Shown one piece after another: positions 1 to 10,540 of a stretch of 64,000 nucleotides of DNA. The first letter of the stretch is position 1, and each line of letters starts with the position of its first letter. The stretch comes from Cololabis saira. Lineage: Eukaryota > Chordata > Actinopteri > Beloniformes > Belonidae. Under the pieces are notes generated by a model that made no database searches, was not told where the DNA came from, and saw only the letters and a list, made by a program, of their open reading frames with translations. Both the position numbers and the translations under genes were made by a program. The stretch is from the NCBI RefSeq assembly GCF_033807715.1, contig NC_084587.1, forward strand, positions 20,569,017-20,633,016. The letters are read 5' to 3'.

Positions 1-1200
1 TTAACATTTAAAAAACATTTAAAAAACAATCCATCCATCCCCTGTGATGTCCGACGCCCCGCCCCTGTGATGTCCGACGCCCCGCCCCCTTCCGCGGTGC
101 TGCAGCGAGGGGTACTAGCCTCGCTGCCTAGTACCCCTCGCTGCAGCACCGCGGAAGGGGGCGGGGCGTCGGACATCACAGGGGCGGGGCGTCGGACATC
201 ACAGGGGCGGGGCGTCGGATATCACAGGGGATGGATGGATTGTTTTTTAAATGTTTTTTAAATGTTAAAACATTTTAAAAACTCTGTGGAAAGTGTGTGG
301 GGAGCTTTTGGGCGGAAAAGTTGCAACTGAACTGAAGTCCTGCTACTGAATTCACTGTGAGCCACTGGTATAAATGGAGTCATCTCTCTGGGCAGCGTCT
401 CCTCACTGCTGACTCGCTGAATGAATAAACACATTAACACAAAACACCTGCTTTTGTTGTCCTTGTCCCTCTTTTGTTTGTTGAAAAAATGTAATTTGTA
501 TATATGGAATCATTACTACCAATGATTTTTAGTGCTAGCCTACTCATCACACTCAATACCCAATGACAATCTATATATTTTTATTATAATTATGTAATAT
601 TAATCATAATTATATTACAAGTATGTTTTATAATCTTATATAATATCTATCTTTGCATATTATGAATATATATATATTAGTGTCACCTTTTGAGTTAAAT
701 TACTGAAACAAATTAACTTTTGCACGGTATTCTTATTTTCGGAGATTCATCTGTATAATGATGACTTTGAATATAAATTTGCATTTCTAATTCTTGGAAA
801 TGGTCACCAGATGGTGCTGTGTCATTTTGATATCACGCCCCGCCCCTGTGATGTCCTACGCCCCGCCCCTGTGATGTCCTACGCCCCGCCCCTGTGATGT
901 CCGACGCCCCGCCCCTGTGATGTCCGACGCCCCGCCCCCTTCCGCGGTGCTGCAACGAGGGGTACTAGGTTCAGTTGCAACTTTTCCGCCCAAAAGCTCC
1001 CCACACACTTTCCACAGAGTTTTTAAAATGTTTTAACATTTAAAAAACATTTAAAAAACAATCCATCCATCCCCTGTGATGTCCTACGCCCCGCCCCTGT
1101 GATGTCCGACGCCCCGCCCCTGTGATGTCCGACGCCCCGCCCCCTTCCGCGGTGCTGCAGCGAGGACCTTCTCCAGCGAGGGGTACTAGAGATCGGGGCC
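1..1200. repeat. Folded inverted-repeat cluster with GC-box arrays
   Basis: Positions 1-121 read as the reverse complement of about 131-266, giving a hairpin with a stem near 120 bp and a centre around 122-130. The strand 330-131 is then repeated in inverted orientation at 968-1185, so a second pair of arms near 200 bp brackets a 640-bp core. Each arm holds a 23-bp tandem unit containing the GC box ccccgcccc and tgtgatgtcc, in 2, 3, 4 and 3 copies at about 45-90, 155-230, 835-935 and 1074-1145. Each array ends in the same tail, gaggggtactag. This looks like termini of one DNA-transposon family inserted or duplicated head to head. No TSD or transposase was found, so the class is unknown. Confidence 0.75.
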
Positions 1201-1203
1201 AAA

Positions 1204-1461
1204 AGTCTGTAACTGAAAAAAAAAATTGAAACTGAAAAAAAAGATTTGAAACTGAAAAAAAAGAAGTGAAACTGAAAAAAAGAAGTGAAACTGAAAAAAA
1301 AGAAGTGAAACTGAAAAAAAAAAGATTTGAAACTGAAAAAAAAGATTTGAAACTGAAAAAAAAAGTTCTGAAACTGAAAAAAAGATTTGAAACTGAAATA
1401 AAAAGTTCTGAAACTGAAAAAAAGATCTGATACTGAAAAAAAATAAATTGAAACTGTAAAA
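1204..1461. repeat. Purine-rich minisatellite, about 16-20 bp unit
   Basis: About fourteen degenerate copies of gaaactgaaaaaaaagattt and close variants, differing mainly in A-run length and in the gaagt/gattt/gttct linker. On the minus strand this yields spurious Phe/Ser-rich reading frames that should not be annotated as protein. Confidence 0.9.
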
Positions 1462-1638
1462 AAGAATTTTCAGGTTCAAATTTTATTTTCAAATTAGCAA
1501 AACTTTTGGCCTTGATTTGTCCGGCTCCATAGGTTACCAGCAACGGGCCAGAAACTGTAACTAACCACCAGCTCTCCCATCTACGGTTCGGAGATATAGG
1601 ACTGGAAGATAAGAAATGTATAAAAGCAGACGGCTCAC

Positions 1639-2378
1639 CTGCTCCTTGGACTTCTCCCCATTTGACGCAACACCAGTCACCGAGGATGACTTGCCCTTAA
1701 CGGCTTTTTTTTTACCCTTAGTCTTAGGAGGCTGAAAGACAACGAGCAAGGATGGAAAACCGCGGTTGAATTGGTTTGATATTGGATATTATGAATTCAA
1801 CACCCATAAAACTTGTGATAAATACCACTGATTTTGGTCAAACCACTTGTGATGTGTTCATGGTCATCTAGACTATATATCACAAAACAGTAATTATTAA
1901 AAAATCATATATATGGGCTGATTTAATGAATTCAACACCCATAAAACTTATGATACATAACACCGATTGTTTTCATTAAACCTCATTAAATCAGCCCATA
2001 ATATGATTTTATAATAATTACTCTCTTGTGATATATAGTCTAGATGACCATGAACACATCACAAGCAATATGACCAAAATCAGTGGTATATATCACAAGT
2101 TTTATGGGTGTTGAATTCATTAAACCACATTAAATCAGCCCATATATATGATTTTTTAATAATTACTGTTTTGTGATATAGTCTAGATGACCATGAACAC
2201 ATCACAAGTGGTTTGAGCAAAATATCACAAGTTTTATTGGTGTTGAATGTCGAATATCCAATATCCAATAGGCTATCAAACCAATTCAACCGCGGTGGAT
2301 GGAAACCAATCAGAGCGTTAATAACAACCTCCTACCAACCACGGCATTGCTGTTCATGTGTCCATGTTTTCTTACCAT
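1639..2378 (-). CDS. 5' end of a lysine-rich MPPKTKGKKK protein, partial
   Basis: Two exons are visible on the minus strand. Exon 1 codes only the start Met (2376-2378), followed directly by a gtaag donor. Exon 2 (1639-1731, 93 nt, phase 0 at both ends) follows a tgtctttcag acceptor and ends before gtgagc. The product starts MPPKTKGKKKAVKGKSSSV, then continues with a Lys/Ser-rich segment ending KSKEQ; further exons must lie left of position 1. The intron (1732-2375) is mostly a 538-bp MITE. An RFX-type X-box lies 118 bp upstream of the ATG. Short Lys-rich MPPK starts are common in axonemal and coiled-coil proteins, and DRC12/CCDC153 begins similarly as I recall it, but the 32 visible residues are too few to name the gene. 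The exon structure is convincing; the identity is not known. Confidence 0.6.
1759..2296. mobile_element. Mutator-like MITE with 9-bp target duplication
   Basis: A 538-bp element with terminal inverted repeats: accgcggttgaattggttt at the left and its exact complement at the right, followed inward by imperfect copies of ttggatatt. It is flanked by direct repeats ggatggaaa at 1750-1758 and 2297-2305. Further inverted copies of segments such as gtctagatgaccatgaacac fold the interior. No transposase is encoded. A 9-bp TSD is typical of Mutator-like elements. It sits inside the first intron of the MPPKTK gene. Confidence 0.88.
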
Positions 2379-2495
2379 CGTCGCTCACAAACTCGTTACT
2401 GACGAAGAGGAGAGAAAATATTCAGCATCAACTCGATGTCAGCTCCTGTCCCGTTAACTGACACAACAGCCGTAGAGACGGTAGAATAACGGGTC

Positions 2496-2509
2496 GTTGT
2501 CATAGCAAC
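2496..2509. promoter_or_regulatory. RFX X-box-like palindrome
   Basis: The 14-mer gttgtcatagcaac is a near-perfect inverted palindrome close to the RFX consensus GTTGCCATGGCAAC. It lies 118 bp upstream of the start codon of the minus-strand MPPKTK gene, within the usual range for X-boxes of ciliary genes. Binding is inferred from the motif only. Confidence 0.55.
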
Positions 2510-2699
2510 GCGGTGATGAAGTAGTTTACTTGGTCGATCAGTTTCCATTGATAAATACTTAGCATTTAATTTCCTTTTGTAGGAAATAAATAATAATAAA
2601 AAAGAAGTAAGGAATAAACCGACCAAAAGGTGTAGGCTGAAGCCTAAGCTTATTGTGCCTACCCTTTTCAACTTTGTTTACTTCATAGTACTACTACTG

Positions 2700-3337
<638 letters not shown>

Positions 3338-3365
3338 AAACATGAAATGTGTTATGCTATAGAAC

Positions 3366-3472
<107 letters not shown>

Positions 3473-3901
3473 TCTGTGCTGCTGCAGCAGATGTGTCTTG
3501 GTTCAGAAAGCTTAATGCTTGTTAAGCTTTCAGATGTACTTTAAATGGCTTTCTGTAGTATTTTTGTTTCAACTAAAGGCTGTTATAGTAAATGAGTGCT
3601 ACTGCCATGTGCACTGTTACACATGGCACAAAATTATTTTTTTCTGGGAGAACATGATGCATATGGGGGGTCCCAGAGAAAAAATAGCCTAGGGGCCCAT
3701 GACTACCTTAATCCTCCTCTGCTCGAGGACCAGGAGTGAGGACCACTGTTCTAATGTATTGCAACAGATATGAAATAGAAAGAGAACGGCTACAGGAAAA
3801 AGTCAGAGAGGCAGGACGCGAGTGGAATTTGAGGGGGATCCTGGGAATAGAGGGAGAGGGGGTTGAAATCACCAGAAAGGCAATCATTCATTTCTTAAAA
3901 G

Positions 3902-4616
3902 CAGACGTGTCAAGTAACAAAGTAAAAATACTTTGTTACCTTACTTAAGTAGACATTTTGGTTATCTATACTTCACTGGAGTAATTACTACGACTTTTTA
4001 CTTTTACTCCTTACATTTTCACGCAATTATCTGTACTTTTTACTCCTTACATTTTAAAAACAGCCTCGTTACTCTATTTCATTTCGGCCTTTAAAAAAAA
4101 AAAATCCAGTTAAATTGCGCCATCCGTATAGAGTGAATTTGGTTGTGGTTGTTTCAGATGTTCTTGTCCAGTTTTGTTCTCACATCCGTTGCCCTCAGAT
4201 TCCTGCAACTAAACTTGGATGTACATTCCAATAAAGGTTAGGATAAATGATAACATGCCTCTGAAGTTTGACTTTTGCACCATTACAATACTTATAGGCA
4301 ACTAGTCATCATATCTTCTGCTCTCTGAAACACATGTTAATGCTCAATACTAAACATATATGGTTCTTTAATATACAGTATTTGTATTATACTAAGATGC
4401 ATTCATTTTCAATGGCTTTTGTCCTTAATGGCTTTTTTCCCCCTTACATTACTTTTACTTTTATACTTTAAGTAGTTAAAGACTTTTAAAGTACTTTTAT
4501 ACTTTTACTTGAGTAAAAAACTTGAGTTGATACTTCAACTTCTACAGGCGTATTTTGAAACTCTAGTATCTATACTTCTACCTGAGTAATGAATGTGAAT
4601 ACTTTTGACACCTCTG
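3902..4616. mobile_element. hAT-like non-autonomous element
   Basis: 715 bp bounded by cagacgtgtcaa on the left and ttgacacctctg on the right (inverted, one mismatch), with perfect 8-bp direct repeats cttaaaag at 3894-3901 and 4617-4624. The interior is rich in tacttttact/agtaaaa motifs and has no coding capacity. Ends and TSD length fit hAT. It lies 250 bp upstream of the HADH start codon. Confidence 0.9.
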
Positions 4617-4687
4617 CTTAAAAGACACTCGGCTGATAAATAGAATTTAAAAAACAGGCTAAATGAAATGATGTTACACACTCTTGT

Positions 4688-4701
4688 ACAGTAGGTGGCG
4701 G
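4688..4701 (+). promoter_or_regulatory. CTCF-like motif upstream of HADH
   Basis: acagtaggtggcgg matches the CTCF core CCASYAGRKGGCRS at 13 of 14 positions. It is 167 bp upstream of the HADH ATG. The surrounding phrase aggtggcggtatgcacc recurs in many fish genomes as repeat DNA, so the match may be repeat-borne. Confidence 0.4.
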
Positions 4702-4867
4702 TATGCACCTTAATAATAATAATAAAACAGAGAAGAAGAAGAAGAAGAAGAAGAGAGCAAGGGGGGTCGCCTGCGCGGTGACGTCATCAGCCCCCCTCTC
4801 GGCGTGTCCTTCAGCAGCTCCGGGTCTGGTTCTGCTGCTGGTTCTGCTGGTCCTGGTCCCGGAGATC

Positions 4868-4984
4868 ATGGCTTTCTTCACTCAGCAAGTCATCCGAGGT
4901 TTCTCGTCCTCGGCTGTCAGGAATGTGGTCATTAAGAATGTCATGATCATTGGAGGAGGACAGATGGGAGCGGGGATCGCACAA
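4868..4984 (+). CDS. hadh: HADH exon 1: import signal and NAD-binding loop
   Basis: 39 codons from the ATG in gagatcatggct to the gtaagt donor, phase 0. It encodes the presequence and the first beta strand with the glycine-rich NAD loop. Confidence 0.95.
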
Positions 4985-7900
4985 GTAAGTAAGGCAAAGT
5001 GCACCAGAGAGCGAGGGTCACTGCAGGTTCACCACAGTTCCACCACAGTTCCCAACACTTTATTCAGACGCTGCCACAAACGGTTGTAGTTAGAGGAGTT
5101 TTAAGCTCATTGTTTTTTTTAAGTTTTACATTATTGCATAACAGTTATTGCCGTACTCTAGTTGTCGGCAGAGTCATCTGGTGTCACAAAAGAGTTTGAT
5201 GTTGTTGAGTGAAAACACTTCAATCACTCTGTTGAACCTACATTAAAAAGAACACGTGGTTATCTTATCCCTTTTCCTGAAAATTGTAAGACAGGAAAGA
5301 GTCCCAGGCTGGGACTCGAACCCGCGCCTGCTGCACAAGGACTAGTCTGCAAATGCAGCTGCAGCCAGCTGTCAAGTTAAGCCTGAATTATGGTCTGCGT
5401 TAAATCGACGCAGAGCCTACGCCGTAGGGTACGGCGTAGGCTCTGCGTTGGTGTAACGCCAGTACTCGAGTTGTAAAAAAAAAAAAAAAATCAGGGGGGA
5501 TGGTGGATTTTATCATATGGGGACAGATAATATGTGCAGATTACAAATAATATAATATATTACAAATAATAGCACTGACCAAAAAACCTGCAGAAATACT
5601 GCAGGAATAACATAGCAGCAGTTAAATGCAGCCTTCTGTAAGCTTTAAATATACATACATTTAAATATACTTACATCTAATACATCAAAACACAAAAATA
5701 AAAAACAGTTTTCTGAACTTATCAATATGCCTCTGTCCTTCACAGGATAAGTAAAATGGATCACTGCAAAAACTCAAAATCTTAACAAGAATATTTGTCC
5801 TATTTCTAGTTAAGTATAATGTTTAGTATACAAGTCTCATTACACTTAAAACAAGACTCATCACTGGAAAAAACAACAATTTTCACCTGTTTCAAGTAGA
5901 TTTTCACTTAAAATAAGTAAAAAAATCTGCCAGTGGAACAAGATTTTTTTTGCTTGTAATGAGAAGATAAATCTTGTCCCAAATCTACTTGAAACAGGTG
6001 GAAATTGTCAAATAGGTTATTTTTCTGGTGTTATTTTTCTGGTGATGACTCTAAATGTTGAAATAGCAGTAATACCACATTCATTGATGAAATGACATAC
6101 GGGATGGAAAGGGGGGATGGCAGTTTTACAGGGGGGATGATTTGGACCGTTTTTATTTCAGGGGGGATGCCATCCCCCTCATCCCCCCCTCAACTCGAGC
6201 ACTGTGTAACGCGGAACCATAAATCAGCCTTTACAGTATGTTGTGACCTCAGTACCATACCTGTCAAGTTTGGGATTTAAAATAAGGATCCCAGCAGCCC
6301 AACCGAGGTCCAGTATCTGACATTTGAAGACAGATTTACAACAAATCTAAAATATCTACTGTCAACCACTTACAAACTACAACTATGTGCTCAGAATCTG
6401 CTAGTTTTACCTTTGTTGACACTGAAATGTTGTGGACTTACTATGTATGTAATTCCTATAATAGAGCCTAAATGAAAACACAAAAGGGAATTAAAGCACA
6501 CTTATTTTTTAAAATTTTTTATTTATTTTACTTTTCCTTCCCCCGTGAGAGACAATAAAATCACAGTTACACATCTTTCAGAACGGGTAACTGAGGCTCC
6601 TGCTCCTCTTTAGGAAAGTAAATGATCCATCCCATTTTTAGATATTTACACGAAGTCTTCGCTTTTCTGGCAGAAATGTCTTCACTGGTTTCATCCATCC
6701 ATCTCTCTGATTTGTTGTTCCGAGTTTGTTCCCGTTGTCGCCACTAACATTGTGAGAACTGCCACCCAGGCTACAGCAGGTGGCAGTTCTGCGAGGTTAA
6801 TGGCAATTCACTTTGCTGTTTCAACATTATTATATCATGAAACGGGAAATGTATGGGAAAATACTCATACGGGAGGACAAGGGTAAAATATGGTAGTTTC
6901 CCGGCCAAAACGGGAGACTTGACAGGTATGGTCAGTACATGATGGGGAAATGCATAATGGCATGCCACTGTGTCATTATGCAGATTATATAGTTGATAAT
7001 GCAAGACTAACTAAGGGTTTCTTAGAAATGTTCTGAAAATTGTCATTGTAGAAACCATTTAACAAATATGTGTTAATTTACTGTGTAAGCAGTACTTTAT
7101 TGTGAACGCATGATGAAACTAATTGAAATAGATTTTTTTAATGTAATTTCTAGGGAGAATGCATGCTTTTATAGCATCTGAATCACTTTCAGTGCAGTGA
7201 GGGAAAAACAACATCGCAAAGTTGGTTTGAACTTACTTCTGTCTGAAAGGTCGCCGCAGCAACTGGCCACTCAGTGACACTGGTGGACATGTCTGAAGAC
7301 ATACTGAAGAAGTCAGTCAAAGGGATTGAAGGAAGTCTCAAAAGAGTGGTGAAGAAGAAGTTTGCCGATAAGCCTGAGGTGAGAGGTGTAGGTGCACGGA
7401 CCAAATCAGATGAATGGGAATGTGCCACATTTCCATTGAAATGTTAACGGAGGATGTTGTCTTTGATTGTTCTCCAGGCAGGTGAAGAATTCGTCCAGAA
7501 AGTCCTACAGAAGGTGTCAATCTCAACGGACGTTGAAGCTACAGCTCAGGGCTCGGATCTCGTGTTGGAAGCCATCATAGAAAACCTTAAAATCAAGCAA
7601 GATCTTTTTGGCCGTCTTGACAAGCGCGCACCAGCGTAAGCATCGTCTCAGCTCTGCTGAACTGCTGGAAAGATCAGATTAAAAGTGGACGCTTCATTTG
7701 TTGCAAGTGGTTTATATGAATCAGGCACTACAGTGCTCGGCCTGCAGGCGGGCTTTTATCAAACACTGTTTCTAGTTTATTTATCTGGATTTTTAATTCT
7801 CAAAGTAGCTTTTAATAAGAATTCAAATCAGTTTTTGTTTTCGAAGTATCATCTGAGGCATAAAAGAACACAGCAGTGTATGACTTTTTTTTAAAAATAA

Positions 7901-10121
7901 TTTGTGCATCAATATGACCTAAACATTATCCAGGGTGGCCTTGGGTCCTTAAAAAGTCTTAAATTCCATTTCCCTAAAAGAAGGCCTTTAAATGTCTTAA
8001 TTTGTTACTTACACTTTGAAAAGGAAAAGTGTATAATCGTTTTGAGGAGAATCTCCTGGGAGGTTCTAAATCTGTTTACCAGTTGACAACGCCTCAGTCA
8101 GTGTTTGCAGATTGAGCAGGTTTCTGCCTATTTGGGCTTCATTTAACTTTGGGCTGAAAAATATAGGACTGGATGGGTTGATAAAATTTGGGCTGCTTTT
8201 CCTGGTTTTTACAAAATATTTAGGAAAAATTATTAACAAAAAAGTTGCCATTATGGCAGAGAAAAGTAGAAACTTACACAATAAACTCACTGATATTTGA
8301 TTTGCTTGAATCTACTCAATTTAATTGTAGTCTTTGTTTGGAGCCTGAACTTCTTTTGGCTATTTAGTGGTGTTTTGAAGCTTAATTTTCTTATGACTTG
8401 CAATTTATTACGCATTTAATAATTTACGGTTTTAACATAGAGAATGTATGATTTGGGCTGGTTTTTCATTATTTCGGTGGGTTTTAAATCACGTTTGGGT
8501 TGGAACCTGTCAGGCAGATCTGGCAACCCTGACCTCGCGCTGGATGTCTTAGTCGGCGTAATCTCGAGACGAGGCAAGCAAAAATGGGTAAATGTAAACT
8601 TGGGTTCAAAGTGTGTGACAGTCTTTTTGGTCTTAAATTTTGTCTGAAAATGGTATTTAACTTGGTCAAACCTGTAGACAACCTCTCATCAGACTTTGAC
8701 ACAACTCCTAAAATCCTTTTACAGTTGACCTAACAGAAACCAGAGGAACTTTTTAACAAGTAAACGGTGTGCAAGAAGCAAGACATTGCCCTCTGAAAAA
8801 TAATTTATGGTTTGTTTGAGAAAATATTGTTATGGGAAAGCTTAAGATCCGTATTCCTTCTGTGAAACAAGGTGGTGGTGGTACCATCATTTGTCCCAGT
8901 TGTGCTCCGAATGAAATGAGACCAAACGTTTGTTTTATTATTAGTTACAGGGTTGTTGATGGCTGTTCTGTGCTCTCTGTTGTAGGCACACCATCTTCGC
9001 CAGCAACACGTCCTCCCTGCCCATCACAGACATCGCCAGCTCCACCAGCAGGCTGGACAGATTTGGAGGCCTTCACTTCTTCAACCCCGTCCCGATGATG
9101 AAGCTTGTAGAGGTAATTCTTGTTTAACTAGTAGATACATGTTTTTAATGTGGTAAGATATGAGATGCATTGCATAATACGTTTTTTCCTATATAACCAC
9201 TTGTGCCAGTCTAGATCAGTTGAGGAGGTAAAAATGTATCGTTTACCAATGAGTTTAATAAGTAACCCAGCCAGTCATGAATATAATTACCTTGTCTGAC
9301 AGTTCAGAGCACAAATACAATGATTCAGGTCTGGTTGGTTTGAACTGAGTCGGTATAAGTGTCTACCGATTTCAATCCTCCGCAGGTCATTGGAACCTCA
9401 GCGACCAGCCAAGACACTTTTGACTCCCTCCTTAACTTCACTAAAGCACTTGGGAAAACACCAGTGTCCTGCAAGGTAAGATTTCACATTTATTTTCTGG
9501 TGAGAGTCAGGGCTAAGAGCCTTGCTTAGAGCTGGCAGAACGACATGATTCTAAACGAGTCCTGATGCTTATACATGAAAGCAACTACATGAGCGCGATT
9601 ATGCTAACAGTATCAAACGTGTCTCTTTTCAGGATACGCCTGGATTCATCGTAAACCGTCTTCTAGTTCCTTACATGTTGGAGGCCCTCCGGTTGCACGA
9701 GAAAGGTGTTTTTCCATCTTTCATTTTAACAGCCGTCTTGCTGTGTTTCATTATAATTTACATGGGTTCCGGTCTGTCCTTGTGTTTTCTTCTCAAAGGC
9801 CACGGATCCAAAGAAGACATCGATATCGCCATGAAACTCGGAGCCGGTTATCCGATGGGGCCCTTTGAGCTCTGCGACTACGTAGGACTGGACACAATAA
9901 AGTTCATTATAGACGGTGAGTAAAAACGGCACGCGCCGGCCGTGCAACTGGAATCAAAACTAAGATGAATCACGGACATGTTCTCCGTCTCTGCATCTTC
10001 AGGCTGGTGTGCGTTGGACCCTGGAAACCCACTCTTTGCCCCAAGCGAGATGCTAAACAAGCTGGTTGCGGAGGGTAAATTTGGCAAAAAGAACGGAGAG
10101 GGCTTCTACAAGTACAAGTGA
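4868..10121 (+). CDS. hadh: Hydroxyacyl-CoA dehydrogenase, mitochondrial (HADH), 8 exons
   Basis: Oxidises L-3-hydroxyacyl-CoA to 3-ketoacyl-CoA with NAD+, the third step of mitochondrial beta-oxidation of short and medium chains. Coding exons: 4868-4984, 7250-7378, 7478-7635, 8986-9112, 9386-9475, 9633-9705, 9799-9915, 10003-10121, all with AG/GT borders and matching phases. The joined frame has 309 codons; human HADH has 314. Residues 1-20 are Arg/Ser-rich without acids, as in a mitochondrial import signal. The Rossmann loop [12 protein letters not shown] gives GxGxxG at G29, G31 and G34. Family catalytic and binding residues are present: S144, H165 in GLHFFNP, E177 and N215 in GFIVNRLL. 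The C-terminal 3HCDH domain carries [10 protein letters not shown] and ends GEGFYKYK. Nothing is broken. It runs toward LEF1, tail to tail. The identification is very secure. Confidence 0.97.
5312..5380 (-). ncRNA. tRNA-like remnant (B-box match only)
   Basis: The minus strand contains ggttcgagtcc at 5322-5312, an exact pol III B-box, with a tgcag/ttgcaga segment upstream that resembles an anticodon region. The T stem pairs at only about three of five positions and no clean cloverleaf or A-box forms. It is probably a degenerate tRNA pseudogene or SINE head. Confidence 0.25.
5380..6230. mobile_element. PIF/Harbinger-like palindromic MITE, split by a hAT
   Basis: Ends agcctgaattatgg and ccataaatcagcct, flanked by tta on both sides (5377-5379 and 6231-6233). 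Without the inserted element the MITE is 98 bp and almost a perfect palindrome centred on gcctacgccgtagggtacgg. A 3-bp TTA TSD fits PIF/Harbinger. A relative lies at 61125-61255. Confidence 0.8.
5460..6204. mobile_element. hAT-like element nested in the Harbinger-like MITE
   Basis: 745 bp with inverted ends cagtactcgagttg and caactcgagcactg, and a perfect 8-bp TSD tgtaacgc at 5452-5459 and 6205-6212. The interior contains another inverted repeat (5885-5910 against 5985-6010, arm motif cacctgtttcaagtagatt), possibly a further nested MITE. Non-coding. Confidence 0.9.
6255..6931. mobile_element. DNA transposon remnant with 6-bp TSD
   Basis: 677 bp with inverted ends ccatacctgtcaag and cttgacaggtatgg (perfect), flanked by tcagta at 6249-6254 and 6932-6937. 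A 6-bp TSD is unusual for the common fish families. No transposase frame. Superfamily not assigned. Confidence 0.75.
7250..7378 (+). CDS. hadh: HADH exon 2
   Basis: 43 codons, phase 0 at both ends, after gtctgaaag and before gtgaga. It continues the Rossmann fold ([13 protein letters not shown]) with the conserved Asp after the second strand that contacts NAD ribose in this family, and the Lys-rich helix ending FADKPE. Confidence 0.95.
7478..7635 (+). CDS. hadh: HADH exon 3
   Basis: 52 codons plus two bases, from [10 protein letters not shown] to the split Ala. Acceptor tctccag, donor gtaagc. It carries [15 protein letters not shown], the conserved strand-helix of the NAD-binding domain. Confidence 0.95.
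7904..8700. repeat. Probable degenerate repeat in HADH intron 3
   Basis: The left edge cagggtggccttgggtcc and the repeated phrases gtcttaaatt and aacctgtagacaacc resemble ends of a dispersed fish element, with a second insert around 8103-8540 (repeated tttgggct and gtttgggttgg). No intact TSD was found, so the borders are approximate. Confidence 0.35.
8986..9112 (+). CDS. hadh: HADH exon 4: catalytic histidine
   Basis: Begins with the base completing the split Ala codon, then 42 codons from [10 protein letters not shown] to MMKLVE. It contains S144, H165 (GLHFFNPVP) and E177, the catalytic Ser, His and Glu of the family. Acceptor ttgtag, donor gtaatt. Confidence 0.95.
9386..9475 (+). CDS. 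hadh: HADH exon 5
   Basis: 30 codons, phase 0 at both ends, after ctccgcag and before gtaaga. It ends in LGKTPVSCK, the linker to the C-terminal domain. Confidence 0.95.
9633..9705 (+). CDS. hadh: HADH exon 6
   Basis: 24 codons plus one base: [20 protein letters not shown] and onward, with N215 in the family signature GFIVNRLL. Acceptor cttttcag, donor gtgttt (non-consensus beyond GT). Confidence 0.95.
9799..9915 (+). CDS. hadh: HADH exon 7
   Basis: Two bases, 38 codons and one base. It contains [20 protein letters not shown], the core of the 3HCDH C-terminal dimerisation domain. The upstream intron is only 93 bp. Confidence 0.95.
10003..10121 (+). CDS. hadh: HADH exon 8 with stop
   Basis: Starts in the split Gly codon (DG-W), then 38 codons ending GEGFYKYK and TGA at 10119-10121. 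This C terminus matches vertebrate HADH closely. Confidence 0.95.
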
Positions 10122-10540
10122 TTCAATGATTGCGTTTAGCCGTGACTGAGAAACTGAAGTGCATCTCTCCAAGTCTCACTGTTTCAAAAATCTGAAACAG
10201 AAAAGTGCCTCCGATAACTCCTCGCGTTGTCTGATTTTTATGTACATTTTGAAGTGAAATCTGATTAAACAGACTTTTCAAAAACTGTGTTTTTGCTCAC
10301 TGTTGGTGAAAAGTACTCACGAAATGGTGCAGAGATCTGAAGCAGTTGTTCTGCACGAAGCACGACTTGAGCGGGAACTCTATGAACCAAGTGACCATTT
10401 AACAGTTTGCGTTTGCCGATTTAAAAATTACGTTGAATCATGACTAAGATTGATGCTTTTTTTAATGGCGTTTGGTCCTGACAGCAGGTTGGCCTAGTTT
10501 CCATCTCCAGACGGAGCAAATAAATGCTACTGTTACTGAA
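10122..10540 (+). terminator. hadh: HADH 3' UTR and polyadenylation signals
   Basis: ATTAAA at 10264-10269, followed about 20 bp later by a GT-rich stretch (ctgtgtttttgctcactgttgg), is a good proximal poly(A) signal. A second signal, AATAAA at 10519-10524 with tgttggttctttgctg downstream, could give a longer form. Confidence 0.6.

Noticed and set aside
800..820. CTCF-like caccagatggtgctg
   Set aside because: It lacks the GGC core needed for a convincing match.
1204..1461. CRISPR-like array of short repeats
   Set aside because: Units are contiguous and degenerate with no unique spacers, in a vertebrate genome; it is a minisatellite.
1040..1543. 167-codon minus-strand frame rich in Phe/Ser
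   Set aside because: It arises from the purine-rich minisatellite; no homology and no splice or promoter context.
5312..5380. Functional tRNA gene
   Set aside because: Only the B-box is intact; the T stem is mismatched and no A-box or acceptor stem forms. Kept only as a low-confidence remnant.
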